Source: Haliclona indistincta (taxonomy: Eukaryota; Porifera; Demospongiae; Haplosclerida; Chalinidae). Taken from it: DNA of 64,000 nt. Under the pieces are notes generated by a model. It saw nothing but the letters and a program-made list of their open reading frames with translations, did no database searches and was not told the DNA's origin. Where the stretch lies: assembly GCA_964017065.1 (NCBI GenBank), contig OZ024790.1, positions 8,621,864 through 8,685,863 on the forward strand, in the 5' to 3' direction. Of the stretch, positions 23,189-33,671 are shown in pieces (the first letter of the stretch is position 1; each line of letters starts with the position of its first letter). A program made the position numbers and the translations under genes.

Positions 23189-23369
23189 TAGTGCGTTTAC
23201 ACTGGCAACTTCAGAACTGAGCCAGACTTATTTAATTTTATTTTTAAAGGCTGATACTAGTACAACAACTGGCACTTCCCAAATACCAGTTACTCTGCTA
23301 GTATCAGCCTTTAAAAATAAAATTAAATCAGTCTGGCCCAGTTCTGAAGTTGCCAGTGTAAACGCACTA
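23189..23369. mobile_element. 181-bp palindromic MITE (TAGTGCGTTTACACTGGCAA), TA duplication
   Basis: TAGTGCGTTTACACTGGCAA and TTGCCAGTGTAAACGCACTA are perfectly inverted. The stem continues through AAGGCTGATACTAG. TA flanks both sides (23187-23188 and 23370-23371). It lies in the CTCCTCCTTA linker that is uninterrupted at 13265 and 17524. Confidence 0.85.
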
Positions 23370-23387
23370 TAAGTTACTAGAAGAAAT

Positions 23388-24883
23388 GTTTTGCATGCTA
23401 ATTTTTATAACAATGATATAGAATAAAATACACATGTATAGTGGTTGAAACCAAATATAATTTTTTGACAATTGTTAGGCCAAAGCCGACTAAAAATTAG
23501 CAAAATATAATTGATCTTACATGCTATAATAAGTTCAGTTGCCCTTTTGTGTGTACAAGTGGTTACAAGCCAAACTGCTGTTAACCCTTTAAGGCCTATA
23601 GCGGCTTTAGCCGCCATAATTGACTCCACCTACTCTAGACGTCATAAAAAGTGCAAAAACTGCTCTAGAAAGGTCAAATCAAGTTTATTTGCAAAATATG
23701 ACTTTACCTGAAAAAACCACCTGTTTTTCGGCACGCCCTCCCCACTAAAACGTACAGCATGGGGGGAATTTTAAAGGGGGGTGTCCCCCCGTTAACCTGG
23801 GATTCGAAGGGGCGGAGCCCCTCGCCACTTTTGGCATTTTTAAGGCTTCAGGATGCCCAGAAATGCATACTTGAGCATGGAATATGGTCTAAACTATGCT
23901 GTTTGCTCACCTGGACACCACCAGGTTTTTGTATCAGTCACAAGGGCTAAACGAAGACCAAAATTGGCTGAAAAATGACGAGGTCGCAGCACTTAAGCAG
24001 CTTCAGTTCCGAAGTGGGAGTGGCCAACTCAGAGTTTAGTACATGGTTGTAAACTTTGACATACCAGGAAACAACAGTGCTAGTTTGGAACAGCTAACGT
24101 ACTGCATGTTGTAGAAAATGCAAGACAAACTTTCAGTTTAGAGCAAGTCGAATTTTCGTCAAAATAATTCAGTCCCTAAAGAGTTAATGATAAACACTCC
24201 GAGTGAATACCAACACAGCTTTTGTGTTTGGTATGGCCTGACAATTATGTAGCAAAGATGGATTACAAAATGTGTTGGTAAAATAACAGTGGTAGATTTG
24301 TCAAATAAAAGTACAATATTTTTAATTTGACCTAGCATGCAATTTGTTGAAGAACAAGTGTGTGGTACAACTGCGGGTGAACAGTTATGAGCAGTGCAAT
24401 TAGAACTATGCAACATTAGCATAGTTGTAAGATTCTTAGAACTACGCAAAATGCTAATTCCCTTGCTGTTAGCAATAGTATGCTACAGCTGGTGCTAGCA
24501 AAACATCCTGACATGACTACTTTTCTGCCCTCTCATGAAATGTCAACTGTGTTATAATTAAAATTTTAAAGAATGACGAACTTGTACACCTCTGAAAATA
24601 TTATGAGAATCGGTGAGAATGAGCTGTTTCTTCAATAGACCTAATAATTTAAGATTATTGAGACAAGAAAAGAATGATGTCTCCATCTACATCGCATGAT
24701 CGGCCTAACAAAGTATGCCTACCCAGTACCTAAAATTTAAAGAATGACAAATTTGTACACCTCTTTAAAAAAATAACACTTAAATCAATTATGAGAATGA
24801 GCTGTTCCTTTCTTGACATAAGTGTTCTTCTTGGCTGGTTTACTGGATTAAACAAATAATATATAGCACATACATTGCCAATA
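23388..24883 (+). repeat. R-unit copy 4, adjoining the real EXOSC10 3' end
   Basis: It starts TTTTGCATGCTAATTTTTAT and ends TACATTGCCAATA next to the TIR element in EXOSC10. It contains the TTAA MITE 23581-24187. It is the gene-proximal copy, so the R unit probably represents the original downstream flank of EXOSC10. Confidence 0.7.
23581..24187. mobile_element. piggyBac-like TTAA MITE, family TTAACCCTTTAAG, copy 2
   Basis: The ends are TTAACCCTTTAAGGCC and CCCTAAAGAGTTAA. TTAA occurs at 23581-23584 and 24184-24187. It occupies the same TTAA (after AAACTGCTG) that is hit by a different family in R copy 1 and is empty in copy 2. It is the same family as 116-718. Confidence 0.85.
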
Positions 24884-25756
24884 GGCCAGTTGTGTGTAAG
24901 AGCCAAGGAATTTAATTACAGATAATTGAACGTAAAGTCACTTCTGGACTACTTTTAGCCTCCAATTTGTACCCGTTTTGAATGGAGTTCATTGAGAAAA
25001 TACGAGTTTTTAAAACTTCGCAGGCAGCCAAAACCTGGCAGTATCTAAGAATTTATTGCGAAACTACTACCATTGGCACATGCAACGCAGTAAAAACAGA
25101 GCCAATCGGTGGAGGCGCAGTTGAGAACGAGCCATTACTGTACAGCTAGGCAAGCTCTATTTTGTCAGAGGCAAAATGCGTACCTAGATTATCAGCACAC
25201 GCAATGTAAGTATCAAATCAGTCACCTTTCACTGTTTCTCATGAACATCTTGCTCTACCATTAGTTGAGCTGTTCTAGAAGTATTCGCCGTTTTCATCGC
25301 TCATCACCATTGGCTTACCTAGCTATACAGTGATGGCTTGTTCTCGACCCTCGTTCTCGGCATGTGAGACTGAGTGCAGGCCAGGACGTCGATATGAATA
25401 AGAGGTTGAGTGACACACCCACAATGCCGTATAGTGCTCTTACAAGGACACGTAGCTTTAGAAACCCATGGATTAGCCGCTTGAGCAAGGCTTGCCAGCA
25501 CAGAAACGATAGGACTATAATTTCAGTGAAGAAGTTGCAGAGAGTGTTTTCGTGGAGATTTTGAGCGGTAACAGGCGTGTTTATTGATGACACATATATG
25601 CATACGTACATCGACGGGCACAAACGCAAAACCCAGTCGAATACTGCACATGGGTAATGAACTCTATACAAAATAGGTACAAATTGACGGCTACAAGCAG
25701 TCTGAAAGTGATGTTAAGTCAATTTGCATATCATTAAGCTTACACACAACTGGGCC
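24884..25756. mobile_element. TIR element inserted in the EXOSC10 3' end (GGCCAGTTGTGTGTAAG)
   Basis: GGCCAGTTGTGTGTAAG (24884-24900) is inverted as CTTACACACAACTGGGCC (25739-25756), with weaker similarity for about 120 bp inward (CAATTTGTACC, GAGTTCATT). Removing it rejoins TTGCCAAT and TTGAGCG, collinear with the pseudogene copy at 22940-22970 (TTGCCAATTAAATGAATCCA). The interior includes the 25360-25590 block shared with 21530-21800. It supplies the stop codon of the EXOSC10 frame. Confidence 0.75.
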
Positions 25757-26694
25757 ATTGAGCGAAACCACATACCTGTACGTGTGAGACTTGTGTGACG
25801 ACCTCATGTTGACCTTTGACCTCTGACTGGCTTTCTTTCCACCACCAAAACCCTCGCTATGCTGAGGCTTGAATGACTCAGTAACTGGGTAATCTAGACA
25901 GTAAAAAGTAAAGCTAAAGGCATCTTCCTTTTTAGTGACTTGGTAGTACCTTGATTTACGGAATAATCGGCAGAGGAATAGTCGTAAGGTTGAAAGCCAT
26001 CAGAGTAGCTTCGAGTCTTTTTCATTTTCTTTTTGCTCACTCTTCCACTCTCCAAGTCCTCCTCAATCGTACTTTCTGGTGGGGTATCAGGCACATCAGC
26101 ACTTCTATTAATTTCATCTTTCCTTCCCTATCACAACGAAAGGTAAGCACATAATTCATCACAAAATTTCCTCACCATTTCTCGTGCAGAGAGTTTTCGT
26201 TTCGCTTTTTGACGACCTTCAGATAAACCTGGCGTGTCGATTGACCCAAGTTTAACCCCTTCAACACTCTCCTAGCAAACACAAAAACCATTGCGTCTAA
26301 AGGAAGGTTAAAGAACTAACCATTTGCACAGCTGGTGATTGCTGTGGTGTGCTGGCAGGAGTAGCAGAAAGAACAGATTGAAGACTGTGGTACAAGAGAA
26401 ATAGTTCGGTAAAAGCAGCAGTTTACAGAAAGCAGTATGGTACGTAACCTGTGATATACTGTAACAACAGAGCGCCTGATCAACTCTTCTGAAGTAATCG
26501 GCACGGCCACGAGGTACTACAGAAAAGAGTGCAATTATACATTGTACTTGAAGTTGGTGTAACACATTACCATGCTGAGGAGCTGCTGGAATGCTCTCTG
26601 AGTATCTCTCAGCTTTTCTCTGATTTCAATCGGAATAGCTTCGTGCTTTTTCTAAAAAAATTAAAATTTCATGCAAATATGTGTAAACATGTAG

Positions 26695-26741
<47 letters not shown>

Positions 26742-26758
26742 GCGCGCACACACATACA

Positions 26759-26794
<36 letters not shown>

Positions 26795-29700
26795 CACAAG
26801 CACACACACACACACTGTCTCAAAAGACTCGTACATACTTTGGTGGTTTTAAACACAGTGATGGATGGATCAGCAACTTCCACTGGAGGACCAGTAATGG
26901 CGACATCACCACCAGAAGAGATAGACGCAGATGGTTTGGGAGTTGGACCATCAACAGTGTCCATACCTGTGCCATAATATGCTCTAATAAAGCGGACAAC
27001 TATTTAATATTTCTCTTACTCTCAGTAACAGTAGTTGGAGCAGAAGAAGGAGGCGCTGAAGACTGTGATACTAGCTCCTAATAGGAAAATAATTGAAAAA
27101 TCTACAACAACAATGCTCGATGCATATTCCAAAACTTAGTGATTTCCATGATCGACACGTAAACACATGCACACAGTCCTTGATCACTGTCAAATTAATT
27201 TTATGTAAAACAACTGAAAATTTAAAATTCTAATGTGCACGGTTAATTTATGGTCTAATAAAGCAGACAGCAGTCAAAAATAATTGTACAAGATCAGCTA
27301 TAATATTTTTTGTGGTCCCTGGTTACACTATAAATGTTTCATAATTGTTCTTACATTGAGTGTAGAGGGTGGAGCCTCTCTGGCGCTCATCACCAGCTGA
27401 TGTACTTCAGTCAACTGCTGTCGGAGTAGGATAGGGACAGGGGTACAGCAGGCAATCACACCCTGAGCTTCACGAGGCATGATCTCTGCTATCTGAAAGA
27501 GCATGTGGTTGGGCAGAACAAAGCCGGGGCTCTCGTCCTCCTTCCTAGCAGTGTGATCCCGCCATGTATAGAGCAGCTTTAAACACAGCAACTATACAAG
27601 AACATCAGAATATCAATGGTAGAACTAAAATAAGATATTTTATGATTCTTGTGTATACAGTACGTGCCCATTTCTGACCTGCTGAGGGTTCAAAGGTCGT
27701 TTGTGCTTCAGGTACAATTTCCGATAGCTGTCTTCGCGGAAGATCTGTTTCTCGTATTTCTTGAGGCAGATGTCCTTGCTGCGATTCAGTACATTGTGGA
27801 GCAGGTTGAGCTGTTTGTTGCCTCGTCTGATGAGCTCATTCCTCATCCGGTCGTAAACGTAGAGGAGATAGTGAGTGTCCTCGCGAGCATACTTGACCAT
27901 GTCCTCGGGGAGAGGTCTGAAAATTGAATAATAATTACGTCATAATAATTTATAAACAGTGAGTGCCAGTGTTGCCTGTTTTAACTATGACAAAATTATG
28001 CACAATATTTCCGATTGAAAAATTTATGACTTGGATGACACAAATTTTAGACTACAATGCACTCAAAAATATAAGTTATTAAAAAAATTTCAGTACAGCT
28101 TTCCATGAATTTTTAAAGCAGCAGATTCCATGTGTCTCACCTCACTCTCCAGTCAGCTAACTGGTATTCCTTGTTGGCTTTTACTTTGCAGCAGTAATCG
28201 AGAAGGAACGCTAGAGAATAGCGAGGCAGGCCCAGCACACGACTAGCTTGACCAGTATCAAACAGGTTTACCACGTACAGACCAAAATCTCTCTGCAGCC
28301 AACATATGTCCCAATCTGCTCCGTGCAACACCTAAGAGGACAAATTGACAGCAAATCACCACACACAAAGGGAAACAGATATCATTCTAAATCAAGGCTA
28401 TCACAAATGAACTATAAACGGTAAAATCAATTTTGCTCAATCCACCAAATTTCGTTCCACTTACGTCCACTAAAATGTATCATACATAAATTTTTTTCAC
28501 AATCAGTCTCAGAGGTGATACTTCAGCTACCTCAAATGTTTACTATCTTTGTTGACTTACCTTCACAATACGAGGATCAGTGAACACTTCGTTCAATATG
28601 TACATGAGATGCCTGAGCTCTAGTGTGTCTACGATGTAGTCCTGTGACCTAGTGGACACCTGCATCAGACAGACAAACCCTTGGAACGAACGATACGAGT
28701 GAGCCTGGAAGAAAGAGATAGCAAGTTAGGACACATCGATTGAAGTATAATTTCTGTGTGCTAGGTGTACCTCTAAGTCGATGGCTATTTCGGTGACTTT
28801 CTTAAGATCGCTCAGCAAGTCTTGCAGCTGTTCCTCAGTGTTGACAAATATCAGTGAAGGAGATTCCTCGAGGCTACTGTAAACCTGCAGATAATGACAA
28901 ATATACACAATAAATATAACACAAGAATTCTACACGTAAACTTTGTGAGAAATTTAACACTCCAAAATGTATGTGTAAAATTTCTAACACACACTGCAAT
29001 TCAAGTATTTTTCACATCAAGATTTATCGCATACTTTAGGTTCGGTGAGTTTCAGCTGCTCTGCGGTCGGTTCCAGCTGCTCTATCTCGTACTGGTAGGG
29101 ATGAGCGAACCTCTCGGGCAGGCTGGACCAGTGCTTGGCGTTTGATATTAGTGCTTGTAAAGAGGAAGGAGCTTGGAGTTGCTGGAGAGCTGAATGACAG
29201 GAAAAAAACAAAAAACGATTATTCCAAATGACACAGTATAATGGCTACTCCATATTAGACTCTAAGGTTTAGTATCAAATTATTATTAGTACGATTACAG
29301 CAGAAAAGTTTATACTGAGGCACCAAAACTCACCAATCATGATTGAAACTCGCAAACATGTCCTTCATCAAAATTCAATGCTTGTGATTTTATCAAATAT
29401 AATCTTCAAGGCATACCATAATATTATAGTGGGAAAATCTTTTGCGAAATTTCAGACTATCAGTGGGAGAAAATTTTATCCACGAATGTCTTGTTTTAGT
29501 TGACAAAGATAGGGCGATAGTGCTGATTCGCCAAATGCTCTATCTCGCGCATTTGCAAAAATTTTCTCGCTATACGGTACTTTGATTTTTGGCATCTCAA
29601 TAGCAACGAGACTCTTCATGAAATTCTCAATTCAGTTGTATTACTGTTCTTACCGTCAGGCAGTGGTTTGAGTGCGTTTGGTTTGTGTCTGATAAGAGGT

Positions 29701-30270
29701 ACGAATGGAGTGCTACTGTTGTCAATAAGATCCTTGAACCTGCCCTGAGAACGAGGGATGTTCCTGTTCCTCAACATAGAGAGAGAGGTGGAAGAGGACC
29801 CCTAATGAAGAGAAGATAACAGAACAAATAGGAGACCATACGTGACTGTTTAGAGTTCAGTGGTGTTTTGTACTATTGTGGTTACCATTTTGTTCCAGGT
29901 GGCTACACTAGATGACATGGAAGATGATTCTGGTAAAACAGGTTTGTCGTTCTTAGAGACACCAGCAGCTTTATCCAGCAAAGTGCTCTATATACACATA
30001 GACACAAAAGCAGTTTAGTACACATAATAATTTGGCACTAAAATTATAGACACAAGGATAATACATTCACATAAGACACATTCTACCATTGATTTTTTTA
30101 AACTCACAACTGTCTCTAAGATGAGATCGTTAGATTCCACCAGTGCATCAAATTGTTCCTCTATCGCCTCACTACTTGCTACAGCATCTCTGTCCACTGC
30201 CGGCCAAGAACCAGGCATCTGCTCATAGTGAAGGAGCTTACCGATCCTGAAAACATGAGAGAGAGTGAGA

Positions 30271-30366
<96 letters not shown>

Positions 30367-30730
30367 GGGCAGTATGCTTAATGATTTGTCTCACATTTTG
30401 TTCACTCTAGACCCTAATCGGCTGCTGAAAGTCTTGAAGCCGGGATAGCTCGAATAGTAATCAAACTCGTCTCCCTCGTCAGGAAGAGCGTTGGAACACT
30501 TAGTAGCCTTCACTATCACGCCAAAAAGAGCCTAGACAGAACGTGTGAGAGAGATCGAGCGAGTGTGAACAAATAGAGACCTTAGAATAGTCTTCCAAGG
30601 TGGAATACTCTGGGAGAAAGTTTTCTACGCTTTCCTCCGACTCCACTGTCTCCTCTACCTCCATAGCCTCCTGCTGATCGTCTGAATTATGCTTCTTCTT
30701 CTTCTTCTTGGATTTAGTGGTAGAAGTCAT
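25691..30730 (-). CDS. EXOSC10: Exosome component 10 (Rrp6 / PM-Scl100), nuclear 3'-5' exoribonuclease
   Basis: I trace 19 exons from ATG 30730: 30730-30581, 30531-30395, 30246-30108, 29987-29886, 29801-29654, 29189-29035, 28884-28771, 28704-28561, 28331-28141, 27916-27679, 27591-27355, 27077-27020, 26966-26839, 26651-26571, 26516-26449, 26384-26321, 26271-26176, 26127-25950 and 25893-25691. All are GT-AG and phase-consistent, giving 876 aa (human about 885). Order: lysine-rich start, PMC2NT-type region (~50-145), DEDDy exonuclease with IAIDLE (D313, E315), HGADWD (D371) and Y436/D440 in [18 protein letters not shown] domain (~507-570, [15 protein letters not shown]), basic tail with [12 protein letters not shown]. 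Catalytic numbering matches human as I remember it. It trims rRNA, snoRNA and aberrant nuclear RNAs with the exosome. The last ~20 residues are read from an inserted transposon; alternatively a GT at 25775 could splice to an unseen exon. Confidence 0.95.
26696..26816. repeat. (CA)n / (CGCA)n microsatellite in an EXOSC10 intron
   Basis: Runs of CA followed by CGCACGCACGCA fill the intron between exons 26839 and 26651. They create spurious His-Thr or Val-Cys reading frames on the two strands. Confidence 0.95.
30258..30363. repeat. (GA)n microsatellite in an EXOSC10 intron
   Basis: About 100 bp of almost pure GA lies in the intron, starting about a dozen bases upstream of the exon 30246 acceptor. 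On the coding strand it reads CT, so it forms an unusually long polypyrimidine tract for that splice site. Confidence 0.95.
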
Positions 30731-31329
30731 GATCAGGCCGCACACGTGTCAAGCTCAGAAGATAGTAGGCGGAGCCATGTATTGGAACGAGGCTGAGCGT
30801 TTTCTGCAGTCAAGGGGATGGGGATGGAGATATAATTATAGGCGTTTATGTTGCATAAGTCGCCTTTACCATTTTCTAATTCTAAGGTTCAAGATTTACT
30901 GTGCGTGCTGCGTACAGGGCATAATCAGTGGTGCACAAAATCTTAATCTAGTCAACATGCAGCCTGCAAGTATAATATTGGTGGCTAGCTACATGCAGCT
31001 ACTGATGTAGGAATGCACGGTATATTACTAGACCTAGTGGTACCATTCCGTGTTGTTGGTTAAGAGTGCAGTGACGTATTGCTAATCTAGCTAACACATT
31101 CTAATGATTTTTGTGGATCAAACTCAAGTTCTTCAATGAACCTCCCTGTTCTCACCAATTATACTACCTTCCCTTACAAAGCCACTATGCACCTAACATT
31201 GAATTTAATAGTCTGTGGCTCTGAATCACCTCGACACAAATTGACCTCCTGAATGACTCAATTAGCTTTGAATTTCTATTTCATTCTAAACAATTCGACT
31301 ATAATTACATGTACACCAAGTTAAAACAC
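30731..31329. other. Intergenic region between the Death-ankyrin gene and EXOSC10
   Basis: About 600 bp holds no supported gene. It must contain the EXOSC10 promoter (right after 30730 on the minus strand) and the 3' end of the gene at 31330. I see no clear TATA box. Confidence 0.5.
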
Positions 31330-33534
31330 TTAATCATAAGATTTGCTTGTATCTCTTTCTTCCTCCCTTTGGTGGTGTTTGATAGTATCATAGATAGTAT
31401 CAGCTGGCGAGAGTGGATACTCTAGAGCATATCGAAGCTGATCGAGTGTAGAGAAAGCACTGCTGTGCTGACTTCCTTGTTGGTGTCTTCGTCTGTGCGA
31501 AGGCGATGATATAGTATCAGATTCAATGTTCTTTATAGGGAGTGGAAGTAGTCTAGTGTCTGTGCTCTCGGTCATGACTGGTAGCGGATTGGAGTCTATG
31601 TTTGCAAGAAGTAGTTGGCACACATCGTGATGGTTGTTATCAAGGGCATAGTCAAGCGGTGTCATACCATCGTCGTCAGTGAGTGAGGCTTGGGCACCTG
31701 ATGCTAGGAGAAGTTCTGAGATAGATAAGAATCCATTTTCAGCTGCTTCGAGAAGAGCAGTTGATCCAATTGTGTTCTGGATATTCACATTAGCTCCTGC
31801 ATTTAGTAACACCGAAACTCCTTCTTTGTAGCCATATTTTGCAGCTGCTAAAAGAGCAGTAGAACCCTCCGCATTTTGAGCATTGATGTCAGCACCTGCT
31901 GAAAGTATCATGGCAAGAATGGTGGTATCTCTTGTGAAGGAAGGTGTTGCTCTATGATCCAGACTATAAGCGTGCAATAACTCTATACCTGCTGCTTGCA
32001 TCTGTTTAGAACATATTATATGGAGTGCTGTGAAGTTGTCCTTGTCCTGCAAATTAGGATCAGCACCATTATTTAGTAAAATATGTACCATTTCAGAATG
32101 TTCAATATAACAAGCAAGCATGAGTGCAGTCACACCACATCTATCCTGTGCATTCACTGGAGCTCCTTCACAGATCAGATACTGGACAATATCTGTGTGA
32201 CAATTTATTGTAGCAATTGCTAGTCCGGATTGTATTCTTTCATTTGGAATTTGAAACCGAGCTCCGAACTTAACTAGCAGCTTCACTAAATCTTTGTTTG
32301 GTGTTCTTAAGCAACACACCACCTTTAGAGCAGTGGCACCATACTCGTCTTGTTCATTGACATTCACCTCAGCTCTGAGAAGCAGTTCAGCAATGCAGAT
32401 AGAATTGTTCCTGCAGGCAAGAATGAGAGGTGTGGTTTCACTTGCTGAGTTGCAGTTAGGATCTGCACCAAGGAAGAGTAAAAACTCTACAGCCTCTGTA
32501 CAATCAGCAGTAATGGCTTGTATCAGTGCTGAGCTCAAGTCTGTTTCTTCTTCCTCTGTTTCTTCTTGCTCCAGGATCACAGTGTCTCCTACGCTCAGAC
32601 TCAGAACTCCAACATGTCGCATAAACAGCACCTTCTCTTGGGCTCGAGCAGCTAGAGATGCAATGGCTGATTTACGAGCATACCATGTTACACAAATGCA
32701 GCCTTGTTTCACACGAATGTGAGTAAGAGCACTCGAGTTGGCTTCAAATACATGATCAACGAACCTCTGAAATCGTTTGATAGTTACACTGGGCCAGAAG
32801 CCGGTCAACTTGAAGATGACTTGTGGCATATCTGCTGAGCTAAATTGATCAAGAAATTCCACTTTCTTCAAAAGGGACAGTTCAGCAATTACGGTAAAAT
32901 TCTCTAGTTCACACTCGTATTTCTCCAGCTGTTGCTTCAATGGCTCTCCAACAAACTCTTCTACAATGTCTTTCAGAATCACAGTGTTGAATAAACAAAA
33001 GTGTGGTTTGATCTGCTTGAAGAGACCATCGATGCTAGCAACCTGTGACGACTCCATATCCAAGTTAAGACGTGCGTCCAGAAATCTTTCCAATTCTTTT
33101 ATCAAAACCTGTTTTCTCTCCAGAGACATTTTGAGATTCTTAACCACAACAGCAAATTCTCTCTCTAATTTCGAAAAGTCTACCCCAATACTCTTCTCTA
33201 ACACTACTCTCACAGTCGATGGCAGGTTAATCTGGGAGGAGTGGGCAGTTGTGGAGCAGAGCTCGAGGGAGAGCTTGCGAATCTTTTCAGCCAGTACAGT
33301 TTCTCCTAATTTCTCCAGAGCTGCTGCGATCAGTTCCCACGAGGCATTGGGTGTTCGTTTCGTCCACACATCGAACAGTTCTGTTCTGCATCGCGCTGAT
33401 CCATGGCTCGAAAACTGCTTCTCTATGTGCGAGAGATCTTCTCGTGGTACGTCCATATACACACCCAGCATGTACCATTCGGTGACCTTAGCAGTCTCCT
33501 CGAGAAAAGTGGATAAACCGGGACAAACCGACAT
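31330..33534 (-). CDS. Intronless Death-domain plus ankyrin-repeat protein (734 aa)
   Basis: This is a single open frame from ATG 33534. Residues ~10-92 form a Death-fold domain (WYMLGVYMDVPREDLSHIEK, then RCRTELFDVW and ASWELIAAALEKLGE). This is the pattern of metazoan Death domains, where conserved Trp and Leu form the six-helix core. Residues ~105-320 are a helical region with LFKQIKPHFCLFN and VTWYARKSA blocks. I remember this kind of domain in sponge and cnidarian Death or NLR-like proteins but cannot name it. Residues ~330-650 hold about nine ankyrin repeats (GVTALMLACYIEHSEMVHIL, GSTALLAAAKYGYKEGVSVL). The C-terminal tail is polar. There is no nuclease, kinase or membrane segment. The likely role is an adaptor in apoptosis or innate signalling through Death-Death contacts, by analogy only. 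Lack of introns may indicate retroposition. Confidence 0.85.
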   Translation of the reverse strand: MSVCPGLSTFLEETAKVTEWYMLGVYMDVPREDLSHIEKQFSSHGSARCRTELFDVWTKRTPNASWELIAAALEKLGETVLAEKIRKLSLELCSTTAHSSQINLPSTVRVVLEKSIGVDFSKLEREFAVVVKNLKMSLERKQVLIKELERFLDARLNLDMESSQVASIDGLFKQIKPHFCLFNTVILKDIVEEFVGEPLKQQLEKYECELENFTVIAELSLLKKVEFLDQFSSADMPQVIFKLTGFWPSVTIKRFQRFVDHVFEANSSALTHIRVKQGCICVTWYARKSAIASLAARAQEKVLFMRHVGVLSLSVGDTVILEQEETEEEETDLSSALIQAITADCTEAVEFLLFLGADPNCNSASETTPLILACRNNSICIAELLLRAEVNVNEQDEYGATALKVVCCLRTPNKDLVKLLVKFGARFQIPNERIQSGLAIATINCHTDIVQYLICEGAPVNAQDRCGVTALMLACYIEHSEMVHILLNNGADPNLQDKDNFTALHIICSKQMQAAGIELLHAYSLDHRATPSFTRDTTILAMILSAGADINAQNAEGSTALLAAAKYGYKEGVSVLLNAGANVNIQNTIGSTALLEAAENGFLSISELLLASGAQASLTDDDGMTPLDYALDNNHHDVCQLLLANIDSNPLPVMTESTDTRLLPLPIKNIESDTISSPSHRRRHQQGSQHSSAFSTLDQLRYALEYPLSPADTIYDTIKHHQREEERDTSKSYD

Positions 33535-33671
33535 GATCTATGATATCGTGCAGCCCTTGCTTGCTTCAAAGCTCGCGGCCTGAGATGACGTCACTCATAA
33601 TAAATAATTACGTAAGCAATACCATCATAATACCGGTAGTTTTCCATCATAATACATTTTTATATTGATAT

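Noticed and set aside
26529..26964. Long His-Thr and Val-Cys rich frames
   Set aside because: They are translations of a (CA)n/(CGCA)n microsatellite in an EXOSC10 intron and overlap the real exon 26966-26839 in part.
30179..30394. Ser-Leu repeat frame
   Set aside because: It is a translation of the (GA)n microsatellite next to an EXOSC10 exon.
32294..33583. Plus-strand frames of 142 and 205 aa
   Set aside because: They are antisense shadows of the Death-ankyrin gene and have no domain features.
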